Part shown: positions 16,093-24,541 of the stretch, in pieces
Layout: each line of letters starts with the position of its first letter
How positions within the stretch are numbered: position 1 is the stretch's first letter
From: Mesorhizobium sp. M1B.F.Ca.ET.045.04.1.1
GTDB taxonomy: Bacteria; Pseudomonadota; Alphaproteobacteria; Rhizobiales; Rhizobiaceae
Direction of reading: 5' to 3'
DNA: 64,000 nt
NCBI RefSeq assembly: GCF_003952465.1
Contig: NZ_CP034448.1
Span: forward strand, 2,147,001-2,211,000
Program-made: the position numbers and the translations under genes
Notes under the pieces: generated by a model
What the model saw: only the letters and a program-made list of their open reading frames with translations
Databases searched by the model: none
Told to the model about the DNA's origin: nothing

Positions 16093-16980
16093 CTACTTGA
16101 TCAGCGGCAGCAGCGTTTCAGCGGTGATGCGCATCTGATCGGTGTAGAACTTCTCGGTGAGCAGGCTGGAGCCGTGGTCCTGGATAAATTTGAGCTGCTC
16201 GGGCGAGATATCGACCGGGTTGCGCTCCACCATCTCCGGATAGGGCGCGGCCGGCGTGCGGTCGACGGGCGCGACGAACTCGTTGGTCAGCGCGCCGTCA
16301 TAGCCGATCTCCTTCAGCGTGCCGACGATCTTCGGCCAATCGATCTGGCCGAGGCCGGCGGCGAAGCGGTTGTTGTCGGCGACATGGAAGTCGTAGAGGC
16401 GCTTTCCGACCTGGCGGATGGCGTCGTAGACGTTAAATTCCTCCATGTGGATGTGGTAGGCGTCGAGGCAGACGCCGCATTCCGGGCTCACCGCATCGGC
16501 AAGGGCGAGCGCCTGGGCGCCCCGATTGAAGAGATAGGTCTCGAAGCGGTTGAGCGGCTCGACGGCGACCTTGACGCCGACCTTCTTGGCATGGGCGAAG
16601 CATTCGCGCGTGGCATCCACAACCCAGCCCCATTCTTCGGCTTCGGTGCCGTCCGGCACCACCTTGCCGACGGTCGCGGGAACCAGCGTGATGATCTCGC
16701 CATCGAGCTCGCTCACCATGGTCAGCACGTCCTTGACATACTGCACCGAGCGTTCGCGCTGGCCCTGGTTCTTGGCGGCGAGATTGCGCTCGCCCAACAT
16801 CAGCGTCACCGAGCCCCAGCAGCGGATGCCGTGCTCCTTCAGCAGCGCGCGCGTTTCCTTGGTCTTGTACTGCTCGGGCTCGCCGGAAATCTCGATCGAC
16901 TCATAGCCGAGCTTCTTGATGCGCTTGAGCGTCGTCTCCAGAGGCTCCGCCCGCATCCAGTTGTGCGTCGAAAGATGCAT
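16093..16980 (-). CDS. Sugar phosphate isomerase/epimerase-type TIM-barrel protein
   Basis: A 295-residue AP_endonuc_2-type (xylose isomerase-like) TIM barrel. Likely metal ligands are the Glu in VAVEPLNRFET, the Asp in GVCLDAYHIHME, the His in YDFHVADNNRFA, and a C-terminal Glu in LTNEFVAP. This set matches ketose 3-epimerases and related isomerases. It is the first gene of the leftward cluster, with a GGGAAGGA ribosome site, and lies about 100 bp from the operator at 17084. The substrate is probably a keto-sugar or keto-acid of the same pathway as the adjacent dehydratase. Confidence 0.85.
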   Translation of the reverse strand: MHLSTHNWMRAEPLETTLKRIKKLGYESIEISGEPEQYKTKETRALLKEHGIRCWGSVTLMLGERNLAAKNQGQRERSVQYVKDVLTMVSELDGEIITLVPATVGKVVPDGTEAEEWGWVVDATRECFAHAKKVGVKVAVEPLNRFETYLFNRGAQALALADAVSPECGVCLDAYHIHMEEFNVYDAIRQVGKRLYDFHVADNNRFAAGLGQIDWPKIVGTLKEIGYDGALTNEFVAPVDRTPAAPYPEMVERNPVDISPEQLKFIQDHGSSLLTEKFYTDQMRITAETLLPLIK

Positions 16981-17083
16981 GGTCTATCCTTCCCAGAATT
17001 CGCCTGTCATGTTTGCCCGCGACGACTTCAAAAGAGCTCGCCACACGATTCCTCCCCAAGGCGCTCCAGCGATTTTTCTTTGA

Positions 17084-17100
17084 AACTGGTTCGACCAATT
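17084..17100. promoter_or_regulatory. Palindromic operator, TGGT-N3-ACCA type (site 3)
   Basis: AACTGGTTCGACCAATT shares the 12-base core CTGGTTCGACCA with site 1 at 871-889. It lies about 100 bp upstream of the leftward gene at 16980. On the reverse strand a TTGTCA (17106-17111) lies just upstream of it and could be a -35 box, which would place the operator in the promoter spacer. Confidence 0.55.
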
Positions 17101-17247
17101 GGGCCTGACAAGACCTCTACAGCAAATTCGTATGAACGGCAAGGAGACCGGATATGGCACCCGGGTCGTTAAGCAATGCGTTGATTTCAATGGATTAAAT
17201 CTTCGCTTTGCGGTTGTGGCCGCCGCCTTCTCGCCGTTTGCAACGGC

Positions 17248-17280
17248 TTGACCGAATGGCTGGATTTGGTAATACCAGAA
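17248..17280 (+). promoter_or_regulatory. Promoter with operator over the -10 box (site 4)
   Basis: TTGACC (17248-17253) and TAATAC (17270-17275) are spaced by 16 bases, and the -10 is embedded in the palindrome TTTGGTAATACCAGAA (17265-17280). The arrangement duplicates the promoter at 1033-1064 upstream of the ABC operon. It should drive the rightward genes from 17383. Together with site 3 it fills the otherwise gene-free divergent gap 16981-17382. Confidence 0.6.
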
Positions 17281-17382
17281 TGACGCCATGTTCTGGCGCC
17301 AACACCGAACGACCAAACAGGCTGGCCCTCACTCCAATCGGCGCTATGCTTGGTCGCGACAAACGAGAGAGGGAGGATGCCG

Positions 17383-18438
17383 ATGCCGACGACGATGAAG
17401 GGTCCCGGCCTGTTTCTGGCGCAGTTCGCGGGCGACGCGGCGCCGTTCAATTCGCTGGCCTCGATCACCAAATGGGCGGCCGGTCTCGGCTACAAGGGCG
17501 TGCAGGTCCCGACCTGGGACGGGCGCCTGTTCGACCTCAAGAAAGCGGCGTCGTCGAAGGCCTATTGCGACGAGGTGAAGGGCATCTGCGCCGACGCCGG
17601 CGTCGAGATCACCGAGCTGTCGACGCATCTGCAGGGGCAGTTGGTGGCGGTCCATCCGGCCTACGACGCGCAGTTCGACGGCTTCGCGCCGGCCGAGGTG
17701 CACAACAATCCGAAAGCCCGGCAGAAATGGGCGGTCGAGCAGATGGAGTTCGGCGCCAAGGCGTCGAAGAATCTCGGGCTCAAGGCCTCGGTGTCCTTCA
17801 GCGGCGCGCTCGCCTTTCCGTACCTCTATCCCTGGCCGCAGCGGCCGCCGGGGCTGATCGAGGAGGCCTTCGCCGAGCTCGGCAAGCGCTGGAAGCCGAT
17901 CCTCGACGTCTATGACGAGAACGGCGTCGATGTCGGCTACGAGATCCATCCGGGCGAGGATGTGTTCGATGGCGCGACCTTCGAGATGTTCCTCGACGCG
18001 GTCGGCGGCCACAAACGCTGCAACATCAATTACGACCCGTCGCACTTCCTGTTGCAGCAGCTCGACTATCTCGAGTTCATCGACATCTACCACGAGCGGA
18101 TCAAAGCCTTCCACGTCAAGGATGCCGAGTTCAACCCGACGGGGCGGCAGGGCGTCTATTCCGGCTATCAGGGCTGGGTGAACCGGGCCGGACGCTTCCG
18201 CTCGCTCGGCGACGGGCAGGTGGATTTCAGCGGCATCTTCTCCAAGCTCACCCAGTACAATTACGACTCCTGGGCGGTGCTGGAATGGGAATGCTGCCTC
18301 AAGCATCCCGAGGACGGCGCCGCCGAAGGCGCGCCCTTCATCCAGCACCACATCATCCGGGTCACCGAGAGGGCATTCGACGATTTCGCCGGCGGCACCA
18401 GCGACAAGAAGCTGCTGCGCGCGATGATGGGGATTTAG
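17383..18438 (+). CDS. Sugar phosphate isomerase/epimerase-type TIM-barrel protein
   Basis: A 351-residue TIM barrel, longer than the usual 280 residues. Candidate metal ligands include the Glu and His in VGYEIHPGED, the Asp in NINYDPSHF, the His in KAFHVKDAEF and the Glu near the end in AVLEWECC. The ATG at 17383 is chosen since GGGAGG lies six bases upstream; an in-frame ATG at 17377 abuts that site and is less likely. It begins the rightward half of the divergent cluster, ahead of a Gfo/Idh/MocA oxidoreductase and a second TIM barrel. This pairing suggests work on oxidised (keto) sugars. Confidence 0.85.
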   Translation: MPTTMKGPGLFLAQFAGDAAPFNSLASITKWAAGLGYKGVQVPTWDGRLFDLKKAASSKAYCDEVKGICADAGVEITELSTHLQGQLVAVHPAYDAQFDGFAPAEVHNNPKARQKWAVEQMEFGAKASKNLGLKASVSFSGALAFPYLYPWPQRPPGLIEEAFAELGKRWKPILDVYDENGVDVGYEIHPGEDVFDGATFEMFLDAVGGHKRCNINYDPSHFLLQQLDYLEFIDIYHERIKAFHVKDAEFNPTGRQGVYSGYQGWVNRAGRFRSLGDGQVDFSGIFSKLTQYNYDSWAVLEWECCLKHPEDGAAEGAPFIQHHIIRVTERAFDDFAGGTSDKKLLRAMMGI

Positions 18439-18446
18439 CACAGTTT

Positions 18447-18571
18447 ACCCTCCCCCTTGAGGGGAGGGTCGATCCGCAATGCGGATCGGGGTGGGGTCGC
18501 CGGGCGTAGAGCTCGGCATGAACCGACCCCTTCCGGCCCTACGGGCCACCCTCCCCTCGAGGGGGAGGGGT
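18447..18571. repeat. Type C hairpin repeat, copy 1
   Basis: CCCTCCCCCTTGAGGGGAGGG at the left and CCCTCCCCTCGAGGGGGAGGG at the right are themselves hairpins, with a GATCCGCAATGCGGATC palindrome between them. The element fills most of the gap between the TIM-barrel gene and the Gfo/Idh/MocA gene. A related element at 28990-29112 reads into phnJ. Confidence 0.78.
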
Positions 18572-18593
18572 ATCTCAGACAAGGGAGACAGAA

Positions 18594-19781
18594 ATGGTCG
18601 GCGCATCGAAGTCGGAAACGGGAGGCGGCCCGATCCGCTACGGCATGGTCGGCGGCGGGCAGGGCGCCTTCATCGGGGCGGTGCATCGCATCGCGGCGCG
18701 CATGGACAATGATTTTGTGCTGGTGGCCGGCGCGCTGTCGTCGAATCCGGAACGGGCAAGGGCCTCGGCCGAAGAACTCGGGCTCGACCCGGCGCGCAGC
18801 TACGGCTCCTACGCCGAGATGGCAAAAGCGGAAGCCAAGCGTCCGGACGGCATCGAGGCGGTGGCGATCGTCACGCCCAACAATGTGCATGTGCCGGCGG
18901 CAAAAGCCTTCCTGGAGGCGGGCATCCATGTCATTTGCGACAAGCCGCTGGCGACTTCGCTGGCCGAGGCGAAGAAGCTTGCGGCCCTGGTCGAAAAGAC
19001 CGGCAAGGTGTTCGTGCTCACCCACAACTACACCGCCTATCCGATGATCCGGCAGGCGCGCGAGATGGTGGCCAAGGGCCAGCTCGGCGATATCCGCATC
19101 GTGCAGTCGGAATATCCGCAGGACTGGTTGACCGAAGACCTCGCCGCCACCGGCCAGAAGCAGGCCTCATGGCGCTCCGACCCCAAGCAGGCCGGCGCCG
19201 GCGGCGCGCTCGGCGACATCGGCACCCATGCCTACAACCTCGCCCGCTTCGTCTCGGGGCTGGAGCTCGATTCGCTTTCGGCCGACCTCGATGCTTTCGT
19301 GCCGGGACGCCAGCTCGACGACAATGTCAACGTCATGCTGCGCTTCAAGCCGGTCGGCAAGGCGCATCCAGCCAAGGGCATAATCTGGGCGAGCCAGGTC
19401 GCGCCTGGGCACGAGAACGGGCTTAAGCTGCGCATCTACGGCTCGAAGGGCGGGCTGGAGTGGGTGCAGGCGGACCCGAACTACCTCTGGTACACGCCGT
19501 TCGGCCAGCCGAAGCAATTGCTGACCCGCGCCGGCGCCGGCGCGATGCCTGTCGCGGCGCGCGTGTCGCGCGTGCCGTCCGGTCACCCCGAAGGCTATCT
19601 CGAAGGTTTTGCCAACATCTACCAGGAGGCCGCACGAGCGATCCGCGCGGCGCGCAGGAAGGGCGGCAAGCTGGCCAAGGATGTCGTCTTCCCGACGATC
19701 GCGGACGGCGTCGAAGGCATGGCCTTCATCGAGGCCTGCGTGAAGTCGTCGAAGAAGAACGGGGCGTGGACGAAGCTGTAG
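18594..19781 (+). CDS. Gfo/Idh/MocA family oxidoreductase
   Basis: A 395-residue NAD(P)-dependent sugar or inositol dehydrogenase. The nucleotide-binding motif is GMVGGGQGAFIG near residue 17, the EKP-type motif appears as VICDKPLATS (Asp-Lys-Pro), and the substrate-binding region includes the conserved GALGDIGTHAYNLARF with its catalytic His. It lies between two TIM-barrel genes, and the promoter at 17248 probably drives all three. Enzymes of this family often oxidise a sugar at C3 before a TIM-barrel enzyme epimerises or cleaves it, which would fit the arrangement. The sugar itself is unknown. Confidence 0.87.
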   Translation: MVGASKSETGGGPIRYGMVGGGQGAFIGAVHRIAARMDNDFVLVAGALSSNPERARASAEELGLDPARSYGSYAEMAKAEAKRPDGIEAVAIVTPNNVHVPAAKAFLEAGIHVICDKPLATSLAEAKKLAALVEKTGKVFVLTHNYTAYPMIRQAREMVAKGQLGDIRIVQSEYPQDWLTEDLAATGQKQASWRSDPKQAGAGGALGDIGTHAYNLARFVSGLELDSLSADLDAFVPGRQLDDNVNVMLRFKPVGKAHPAKGIIWASQVAPGHENGLKLRIYGSKGGLEWVQADPNYLWYTPFGQPKQLLTRAGAGAMPVAARVSRVPSGHPEGYLEGFANIYQEAARAIRAARRKGGKLAKDVVFPTIADGVEGMAFIEACVKSSKKNGAWTKL

Positions 19782-19809
19782 TCGCGGCAGCTGTCGGCTA
19801 AAGGGGAGT

Positions 19810-19957
19810 CCCCCTCACCCGGATTGCCAGCCGAATTGCGAAGGGCAATTCGGGGCATTCCGACCTCTCCCCGAGGGGAGAGGAGGTCGCCGAGGGTGGC
19901 GCGCGTCTCTTCTCCCCACCGGGGAGAAGGTGGCCGCGAAGCGGCCGGATGAGGGGG
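19810..19957. repeat. Type D hairpin repeat (CCCCCTCACCCGG ends)
   Basis: Outer arms CCCCCTCACCCGG and CCGGATGAGGGGG are inverted with one-base differences; inside lie the hairpins CTCTCCCCGAGGGGAGAG and TCTCCCCACCGGGGAGA. The element occupies the 219-bp gap between the Gfo/Idh/MocA gene and the following TIM-barrel gene. Confidence 0.78.
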
Positions 19958-20000
19958 CAGCGCCGACGGGAGGGAAAATGTCGGCCGTCAAAGGGGGGAG

Positions 20001-20858
20001 GTGTCGTTGAAAATCGGCATGTGCATGTTCTTGTGGACGACCAGCGTCTCGAAGAAGCACGAGGCGCTGCTGAAGGACATCAAGGCGACAGGCTTTGACG
20101 GCGTCGAGATACCGGTCTTCGCTGGCGCGCCTGACGACTACAAGAAGCTCGGCTCGATGCTCGACCGCATCGGCCTGGAGCGCACGGCGGTCTCGGCCAT
20201 GGGCGATCCGGCGATGAACCTGATCTCGCCTGACGGCGCGACACGCAAGGCCGGCATCGACTACATGAAATGGGCGATCGACTGCAGCGCGGCACTCGGC
20301 GCGAACAGGCTGAGCGGGCCGCTGCACTCGACGCTCGGCGCCTTCTCGGGCAGCGGGCCGACGGCTGCCGAGAAGAAACGCTCGGTCGCCTCGCAACGCG
20401 CCATCGGCGACCATGCCGGCAAGAAGGGCGTGACCATCGGGCTCGAAGCGCTCAATCGCTTCGAGTGCTATCTGGTGAACACCATGGACGATCTGTGCGA
20501 GCATATCGACGCGATCGACCGGCCGCACGTCAAGGCGATGTACGACACGTTTCATGCCAATATCGAGGAGGCCGACCCGATCGGCGCCTATACGCGCAAT
20601 CGCCGAAACGTCGTCCACATCCATATTTCGGAGAACGACCGCGGTGTGCCGGGGCGCGGCAACATCCCCTGGAAGGATACTTTTTCAGCCATCCGCAAGA
20701 GCGGCTATGGCGACTGGCTGACCATCGAGTCCTTCGGCCGCTCGCTGAAGGATCTGGCGGCGGCGACCAAGGTGTGGCGGGATTTTGCGGAGAGCCCGGA
20801 GGCGGTTTATCGCGAGGGGTATCGGCATATCAGGGACGGGTGGAAGAAGGCCGCTTAG
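20001..20858 (+). CDS. D-tagatose/psicose 3-epimerase-like TIM-barrel protein
   Basis: A 285-residue TIM barrel with the ketose 3-epimerase active-site set: Glu in TIGLEALNRFE, Asp and His in AMYDTFHANIEE, His in VHIHISENDRG and a C-terminal Glu in LTIESFG. These bind the divalent metal and move the proton at C3. The start is a GTG at 20001 or a TTG at 20007; the GGGGGAG site at 19994-20000 is better spaced for the TTG. It is the last gene of the rightward half of the cluster. Substrate is unproven; the enzyme may act on a 3-keto sugar made by the adjacent oxidoreductase. Confidence 0.85.
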   Translation: MSLKIGMCMFLWTTSVSKKHEALLKDIKATGFDGVEIPVFAGAPDDYKKLGSMLDRIGLERTAVSAMGDPAMNLISPDGATRKAGIDYMKWAIDCSAALGANRLSGPLHSTLGAFSGSGPTAAEKKRSVASQRAIGDHAGKKGVTIGLEALNRFECYLVNTMDDLCEHIDAIDRPHVKAMYDTFHANIEEADPIGAYTRNRRNVVHIHISENDRGVPGRGNIPWKDTFSAIRKSGYGDWLTIESFGRSLKDLAAATKVWRDFAESPEAVYREGYRHIRDGWKKAA

Positions 20859-20998
20859 GGCGCACCGATATTCAGGTGAGGCCGGCCTGCAAATGCCGGC
20901 TTCCTGCGCTTCCGGTGCTCACGTACTTCAAGTACGCTCCGCTCCGGTTCTCGGAAGCCACCATTTTCGACTCGGCCTGACCTGAATCTCGGCGCACC
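20859..20998. mobile_element. MITE-like inverted-repeat element (convergent gap)
   Basis: Terminal inverted sequences GATATTCAGGTGAGGCCG (20867-20884) and the complement of CGGCCTGACCTGAATCTC (20973-20990) match at 16 of 18 positions. The 8-mer GGCGCACC flanks both ends and could be a target-site duplication, although it is also nearly self-complementary and may simply extend the inverted repeat. The interior folds into one long imperfect hairpin around CGTACTTCAAGTACG. No ORF is present. Confidence 0.5.
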
Positions 20999-21016
20999 CA
21001 TCCGGCGCTGAGTTCA

Positions 21017-22381
21017 TCACTCATGCGCCGCCTGTAGCCTATTGTAATCATGCAGCGTGCGGCTCAGCCTTCGGCGCAAAAAATTCGAGATGTTGTCGAA
21101 GACGAAGACGACGAACAGCGTCAGCAGCACCATGTAGAAGACGTTGGCCCAGTTCGAGTTGGTGCGCATGGCCTCCCACAGCTTCAGGCCGATGCCGCCG
21201 GCGCCGACGGCGCCGATGATGGTCGCGCCGCGGGTGTTCGATTCCCACTGGTAGAGCGTCTGGCTGATGAAGATCGGCACCACTTCCGGCAGCACGCCGT
21301 AGCGCTGCACGAGCAGGCCGTTGGCGCCGGTCGAGAGCACGCCTTCGCGCGGCTTGTCGTCGATGTTCTCCAACGCCTCGGAATAGGTTTTGCCGAGCGT
21401 GCCGATCTCGGTGAAGAAGATCGCGGCACTTCCAGCCAGCGGGCCGGGGCCGAAGGCGCGGGTGAAGAACAGCGCCCAGATCAGCATGTCGACCGAGCGC
21501 ATGAAATCGAAGAAGCGTTTCAAGACCTGGCTGAGCAGGCCGCTCGGCGTGATGTTGCGGGCGGCGAAGAAGGCAAGCGGGAAGGCGACGATGCCGCCGA
21601 GCAGCGTGCCAAGGAAGGCCATGACGATGGTCTGCAGCAGCTTCGTCCAGACATCGCCGTGCTGCCACTGCGCGTTGTTCCAGATGTTGTCGGCGGCAAG
21701 CGTGAGGTTCGAGGTGCCGGGCTGGAGCTCAGGCCCCGAGACGATCAGCGAAATCACCTCGCCGGCCGATTTGCCGAAGAAGGGCGAGCGCGTGTCGAAG
21801 ACGAAGTTCGCCCAGCCGAGGAAGCGCTTGCGCACCTTGACGCGGTCGACGGTGACGCGCACCTCGCCGGCAAAGCCCATCCTGGCGACGACCTCGTCGT
21901 CATGCACGGTCACCCAGGAGGGCACCGGGCCCGCGACGACCGGTTTGCCGCCGGTAAGCGATATCGGAATGGTCTCGCCGTTGGCGACAATCGTCGCCCG
22001 GGTCTTGTCGAAGGTGACGGATTTGGCTTCCCCGTCGATCTGCACGGTGAAGGTGCCGTCAGGATTCCTGATCACCCAGTCCGGATTGGGGTTCTCGCCA
22101 AGCGCCGAGAAGCGCGGATATTTCGGCGTGATCTGAGGCTGGTCGAGCCGGAATTCCGGCTGCAGGTCGTAGCTGATCCACTGCGACAGGAAGAGCGGCA
22201 GGCGCTCCCAATGCGATTCCTTCAACACCTGCGGCAGGCTGAAGAACCACAGGGCGTAGGCGAGATAGAGGACCGTGCCCGCGATCAGGAGCAGCGGCCA
22301 GAAGCGCTTGTAGGTCGGCCGCTGGAACACCTGCGGGTGGCGATCCTCGATGGCTTTGATCTCGTCGACTGTCAGGGCCAT
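21017..22381 (-). CDS. phnE2: Phosphonate ABC transporter permease PhnE, long form
   Basis: A 454-residue permease for phosphonate import. Membrane segment 1 (FWPLLLIAGTVLYLAYALWFFS) is followed by a periplasmic insert of roughly 190 residues, unusual for the family, and then the permease core with the loop EALENIDDKPREGVLSTGANGLLVQRYGVLPEV in place of the EAA motif. It begins one base after the phnE1 stop (TAAAATG), so the two are coupled. Standard PhnE is about 260-310 residues, so the extra length is in the insert. It is the last gene of phnCDE1E2. Confidence 0.9.
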   Translation of the reverse strand: MALTVDEIKAIEDRHPQVFQRPTYKRFWPLLLIAGTVLYLAYALWFFSLPQVLKESHWERLPLFLSQWISYDLQPEFRLDQPQITPKYPRFSALGENPNPDWVIRNPDGTFTVQIDGEAKSVTFDKTRATIVANGETIPISLTGGKPVVAGPVPSWVTVHDDEVVARMGFAGEVRVTVDRVKVRKRFLGWANFVFDTRSPFFGKSAGEVISLIVSGPELQPGTSNLTLAADNIWNNAQWQHGDVWTKLLQTIVMAFLGTLLGGIVAFPLAFFAARNITPSGLLSQVLKRFFDFMRSVDMLIWALFFTRAFGPGPLAGSAAIFFTEIGTLGKTYSEALENIDDKPREGVLSTGANGLLVQRYGVLPEVVPIFISQTLYQWESNTRGATIIGAVGAGGIGLKLWEAMRTNSNWANVFYMVLLTLFVVFVFDNISNFLRRRLSRTLHDYNRLQAAHE

Positions 22382-22382
22382 T

Positions 22383-23339
22383 TTAGGCGCTCATCAAAAA
22401 GGCTTGCTCGCCGACGAGCTTGCGGCGCAGCCAGGCGGAGAACTGGTCGACGAGGAAGATGGTGACGAAGAGCAGCAGCACCAGCGCCAGCGTCTTGGCG
22501 CCGAAGCCGCGCGAGATCGAAAGCTTCAGCTCCTCGCCGATGCCGCCGCCGCCGACGGCGCCCATGATGGTCGAGATGCGCACGTTGATCTCGATCCGGA
22601 GCAGCGTGTAGGACATGAAATTGGGCAGCACTTGCGGCAGGTCGGCGAAGCGCACGCGCTCGATCCAGTTGGCGCCGACTGCGCGCAGACCCTCTTCAGG
22701 CCGCATGTCGATATTCTCGTTGATCTCGTAGAACAGCTTGCCCAGCGCGCCGATCGAATGCAGGCCGATGGCGATGATCGCTGCGACCGGGCCGATCGAG
22801 ACGATGGCGGCGAACAGGCCGGCGATGACGATCTCCGGGAAGGCGCGCAGCAGTTCCATGAAGCGCTTGACGACGAGCCGCAGGATCGGGTTCGGCGTCA
22901 GGTTGCGCGCGGCGATGAAGGAGAAGGGAACAGCGAAAACGAAGCCGATGAAGGTCGAGACCAGCGCAACATTGACGGTGGTCAGCATCAGCTCGAAATA
23001 TTCGGGGACGTAGAAGCCGCCCCAGACATAGACGCGGCCGAGCGGGAAGTTGAATTCCTGCGTGCCCTTGTCGTGCGGCGAGGCGATGTCGAACAGCGCC
23101 CGCCAGACATCGTACCAGTCCTTCGGGACAAGCCAGCTCAGGAAATCGAGTATATGCGGCAGCCGCTCGAAGAAATGGCCGGCATTGGCCTCGTCGGCAA
23201 ACCACATGGTCGCGCACATGGCAACCAGAAGAAGGCCGACGCCGAGCGCGGTGTAGAAGCGGCGGAGCGACGTCTGGCGCCGCCAGGCGTCCGCCTGCTG
23301 CCTTGTCGCTTCGGAATGGATTGTCGCTGAGGCTGTCAT
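22383..23339 (-). CDS. phnE1: Phosphonate ABC transporter permease PhnE
   Basis: A 318-residue permease. The start is placed at the ATG at 23339 (MTASATIHSEATRQQ); the frame is open to 23420 but that part overlaps a repeat-like hairpin. The core contains the PhnE loop LFYEINENIDMRPEEGLRAVGANWIERVRFADLPQVLP, with the expected Gly in the EAA-like region. It pairs with the following PhnE2. A 161-bp gap with a type E repeat separates it from phnD. Confidence 0.9.
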   Translation of the reverse strand: MTASATIHSEATRQQADAWRRQTSLRRFYTALGVGLLLVAMCATMWFADEANAGHFFERLPHILDFLSWLVPKDWYDVWRALFDIASPHDKGTQEFNFPLGRVYVWGGFYVPEYFELMLTTVNVALVSTFIGFVFAVPFSFIAARNLTPNPILRLVVKRFMELLRAFPEIVIAGLFAAIVSIGPVAAIIAIGLHSIGALGKLFYEINENIDMRPEEGLRAVGANWIERVRFADLPQVLPNFMSYTLLRIEINVRISTIMGAVGGGGIGEELKLSISRGFGAKTLALVLLLFVTIFLVDQFSAWLRRKLVGEQAFLMSA

Positions 23340-23420
23340 GATCGGAACATGAAAAAAGGGCGGCGCCGCCGCATCGGCCCGAAAATCGAAATCCGATTTT
23401 CGGAAAGTCCGATGCGGCAA

Positions 23421-23473
23421 TCCAAAGTGCTAAAGCGTACTTTGTGCGTCCAAGTGGACGCACGTCGCTTTAG
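23421..23473. repeat. Type E hairpin repeat, copy 1
   Basis: The pattern is AAAGTGCTAAAGCG, a loop-bearing GTGCGTCCAAGTGGACGCAC hairpin, then CGTCGCTTTAG. The same layout with different bases occurs at 62851-62904 (AAAGTGCTGCAGCG ... GGCGCTGCAG), so outer and inner stems are conserved while the sequence changes. It lies in the phnD-phnE1 gap. Confidence 0.7.
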
Positions 23474-23500
23474 TGGACGCCGCCCTTTTTCCTGATGCCG

Positions 23501-24409
23501 TCAGCCGCCGATAGCGGCTTTGCGGGCTTCGACGATGACGCTGTAGAAGTCCGGCTTCACGGGAACATAGCCGGTGAAATCGCCGCCTTCGACGCCTTCG
23601 AAGCAGGGCTTGTCCTTGGCCGGCAGTTGGGTGAAGAAGTCGGCGAGCTTGGCGGTCATGTCGGCGCCCAGCGCGGTGCGGACGACCAGCGGGCCGTTCG
23701 GGATCAGGCCCGAGCGCCAGACTTCGACGAAGTCGTTCGGGTCGACGGCGCCCTTGGCGACTTCCTTGTGGAAGGTGCCGGAGGTGTAGCCGTTCTTGAA
23801 GTCGCCGATGCCGGACGAATCGTCCACCGCCACGTCGACCTTGCCGTCGCGGACGGCGAGAACGTTGTTCTCATGGCCGCCGTTGAACTGTGTCGAGGCG
23901 AAGTAGGTCTCGTTGGAGGCGCCGGTGTCCTTCGGAATCTGGGTCAGCGGGATCAGATAGCCCGAGGTCGAATCCGGGTCGGCATAGCCGAGCTTCTTGC
24001 CCTTGGCCGACTTGATGTCGGTGATGCCGGAAGTCTTCAGCGCCAGGCCGATCGAATAGTAGCCGGTCGAGCCGTCGGTCTGCTTGGTGGTGAGGATCGG
24101 GGTGACGGCCTTCGGGTCCTTGAGATAGACGCTGGCGTAGCCGGACGCGCCGAGCTCGGCGAAGTCGAGCGTGCCGCCAAGCAGGCCCTGGATGACGCCG
24201 TCATAGTCGGCGGCCGGGAACAGCGACACCTTCTCGAAGCCGAATTCGGCCTTTAGATGGTCGGCAAGGCACTGGTAGTTGCGCAGACGATCGGTTTCGT
24301 TCTCGCCGCCGAGGATGCCGACGCGGAACTCCTTGATGTCGGCGGCGTGAGCGGCGCTTGCCGCCATGGCGAGCAACGATACGGCGCCAAAAACCATTTT
24401 CCTGAACAT
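23501..24409 (-). CDS. phnD: Phosphonate-binding periplasmic protein PhnD
   Basis: A 302-residue binding protein with a signal peptide (MFRKMVFGAVSLLAMAASAAHA, cleavage near residue 22) and a two-lobed fold. Ligand-site residues typical of PhnD are seen in ELGASGYASVYL, YADPDSTSGYLIP and DVAVDDSSGIGDF. It has a GAGAGG ribosome site seven bases before the ATG. It would deliver phosphonates such as 2-aminoethylphosphonate to PhnC-PhnE1-PhnE2. A perfect GCCGGC hairpin lies in the phnC-phnD gap. Confidence 0.92.
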   Translation of the reverse strand: MFRKMVFGAVSLLAMAASAAHAADIKEFRVGILGGENETDRLRNYQCLADHLKAEFGFEKVSLFPAADYDGVIQGLLGGTLDFAELGASGYASVYLKDPKAVTPILTTKQTDGSTGYYSIGLALKTSGITDIKSAKGKKLGYADPDSTSGYLIPLTQIPKDTGASNETYFASTQFNGGHENNVLAVRDGKVDVAVDDSSGIGDFKNGYTSGTFHKEVAKGAVDPNDFVEVWRSGLIPNGPLVVRTALGADMTAKLADFFTQLPAKDKPCFEGVEGGDFTGYVPVKPDFYSVIVEARKAAIGG

Positions 24410-24541
24410 TTTGACCTCTCTCCTGTTTTGCCGGCTTCGCGCCGGCAGCGTTCGAATTTTGAATTCAGCCTTTGACGCGGGCGTGCGATCCGGGTTGCTC
24501 TTGCTAACGAGTTGCCGGGACCATTTCGGCCGGCGGTGGAC

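Noticed and set aside
15391..17172. 593-codon rightward open frame over the dehydratase and TIM-barrel genes
   Set aside because: It is antisense to two clearly recognised enzymes and has no motif; the composition is that of a shadow frame.
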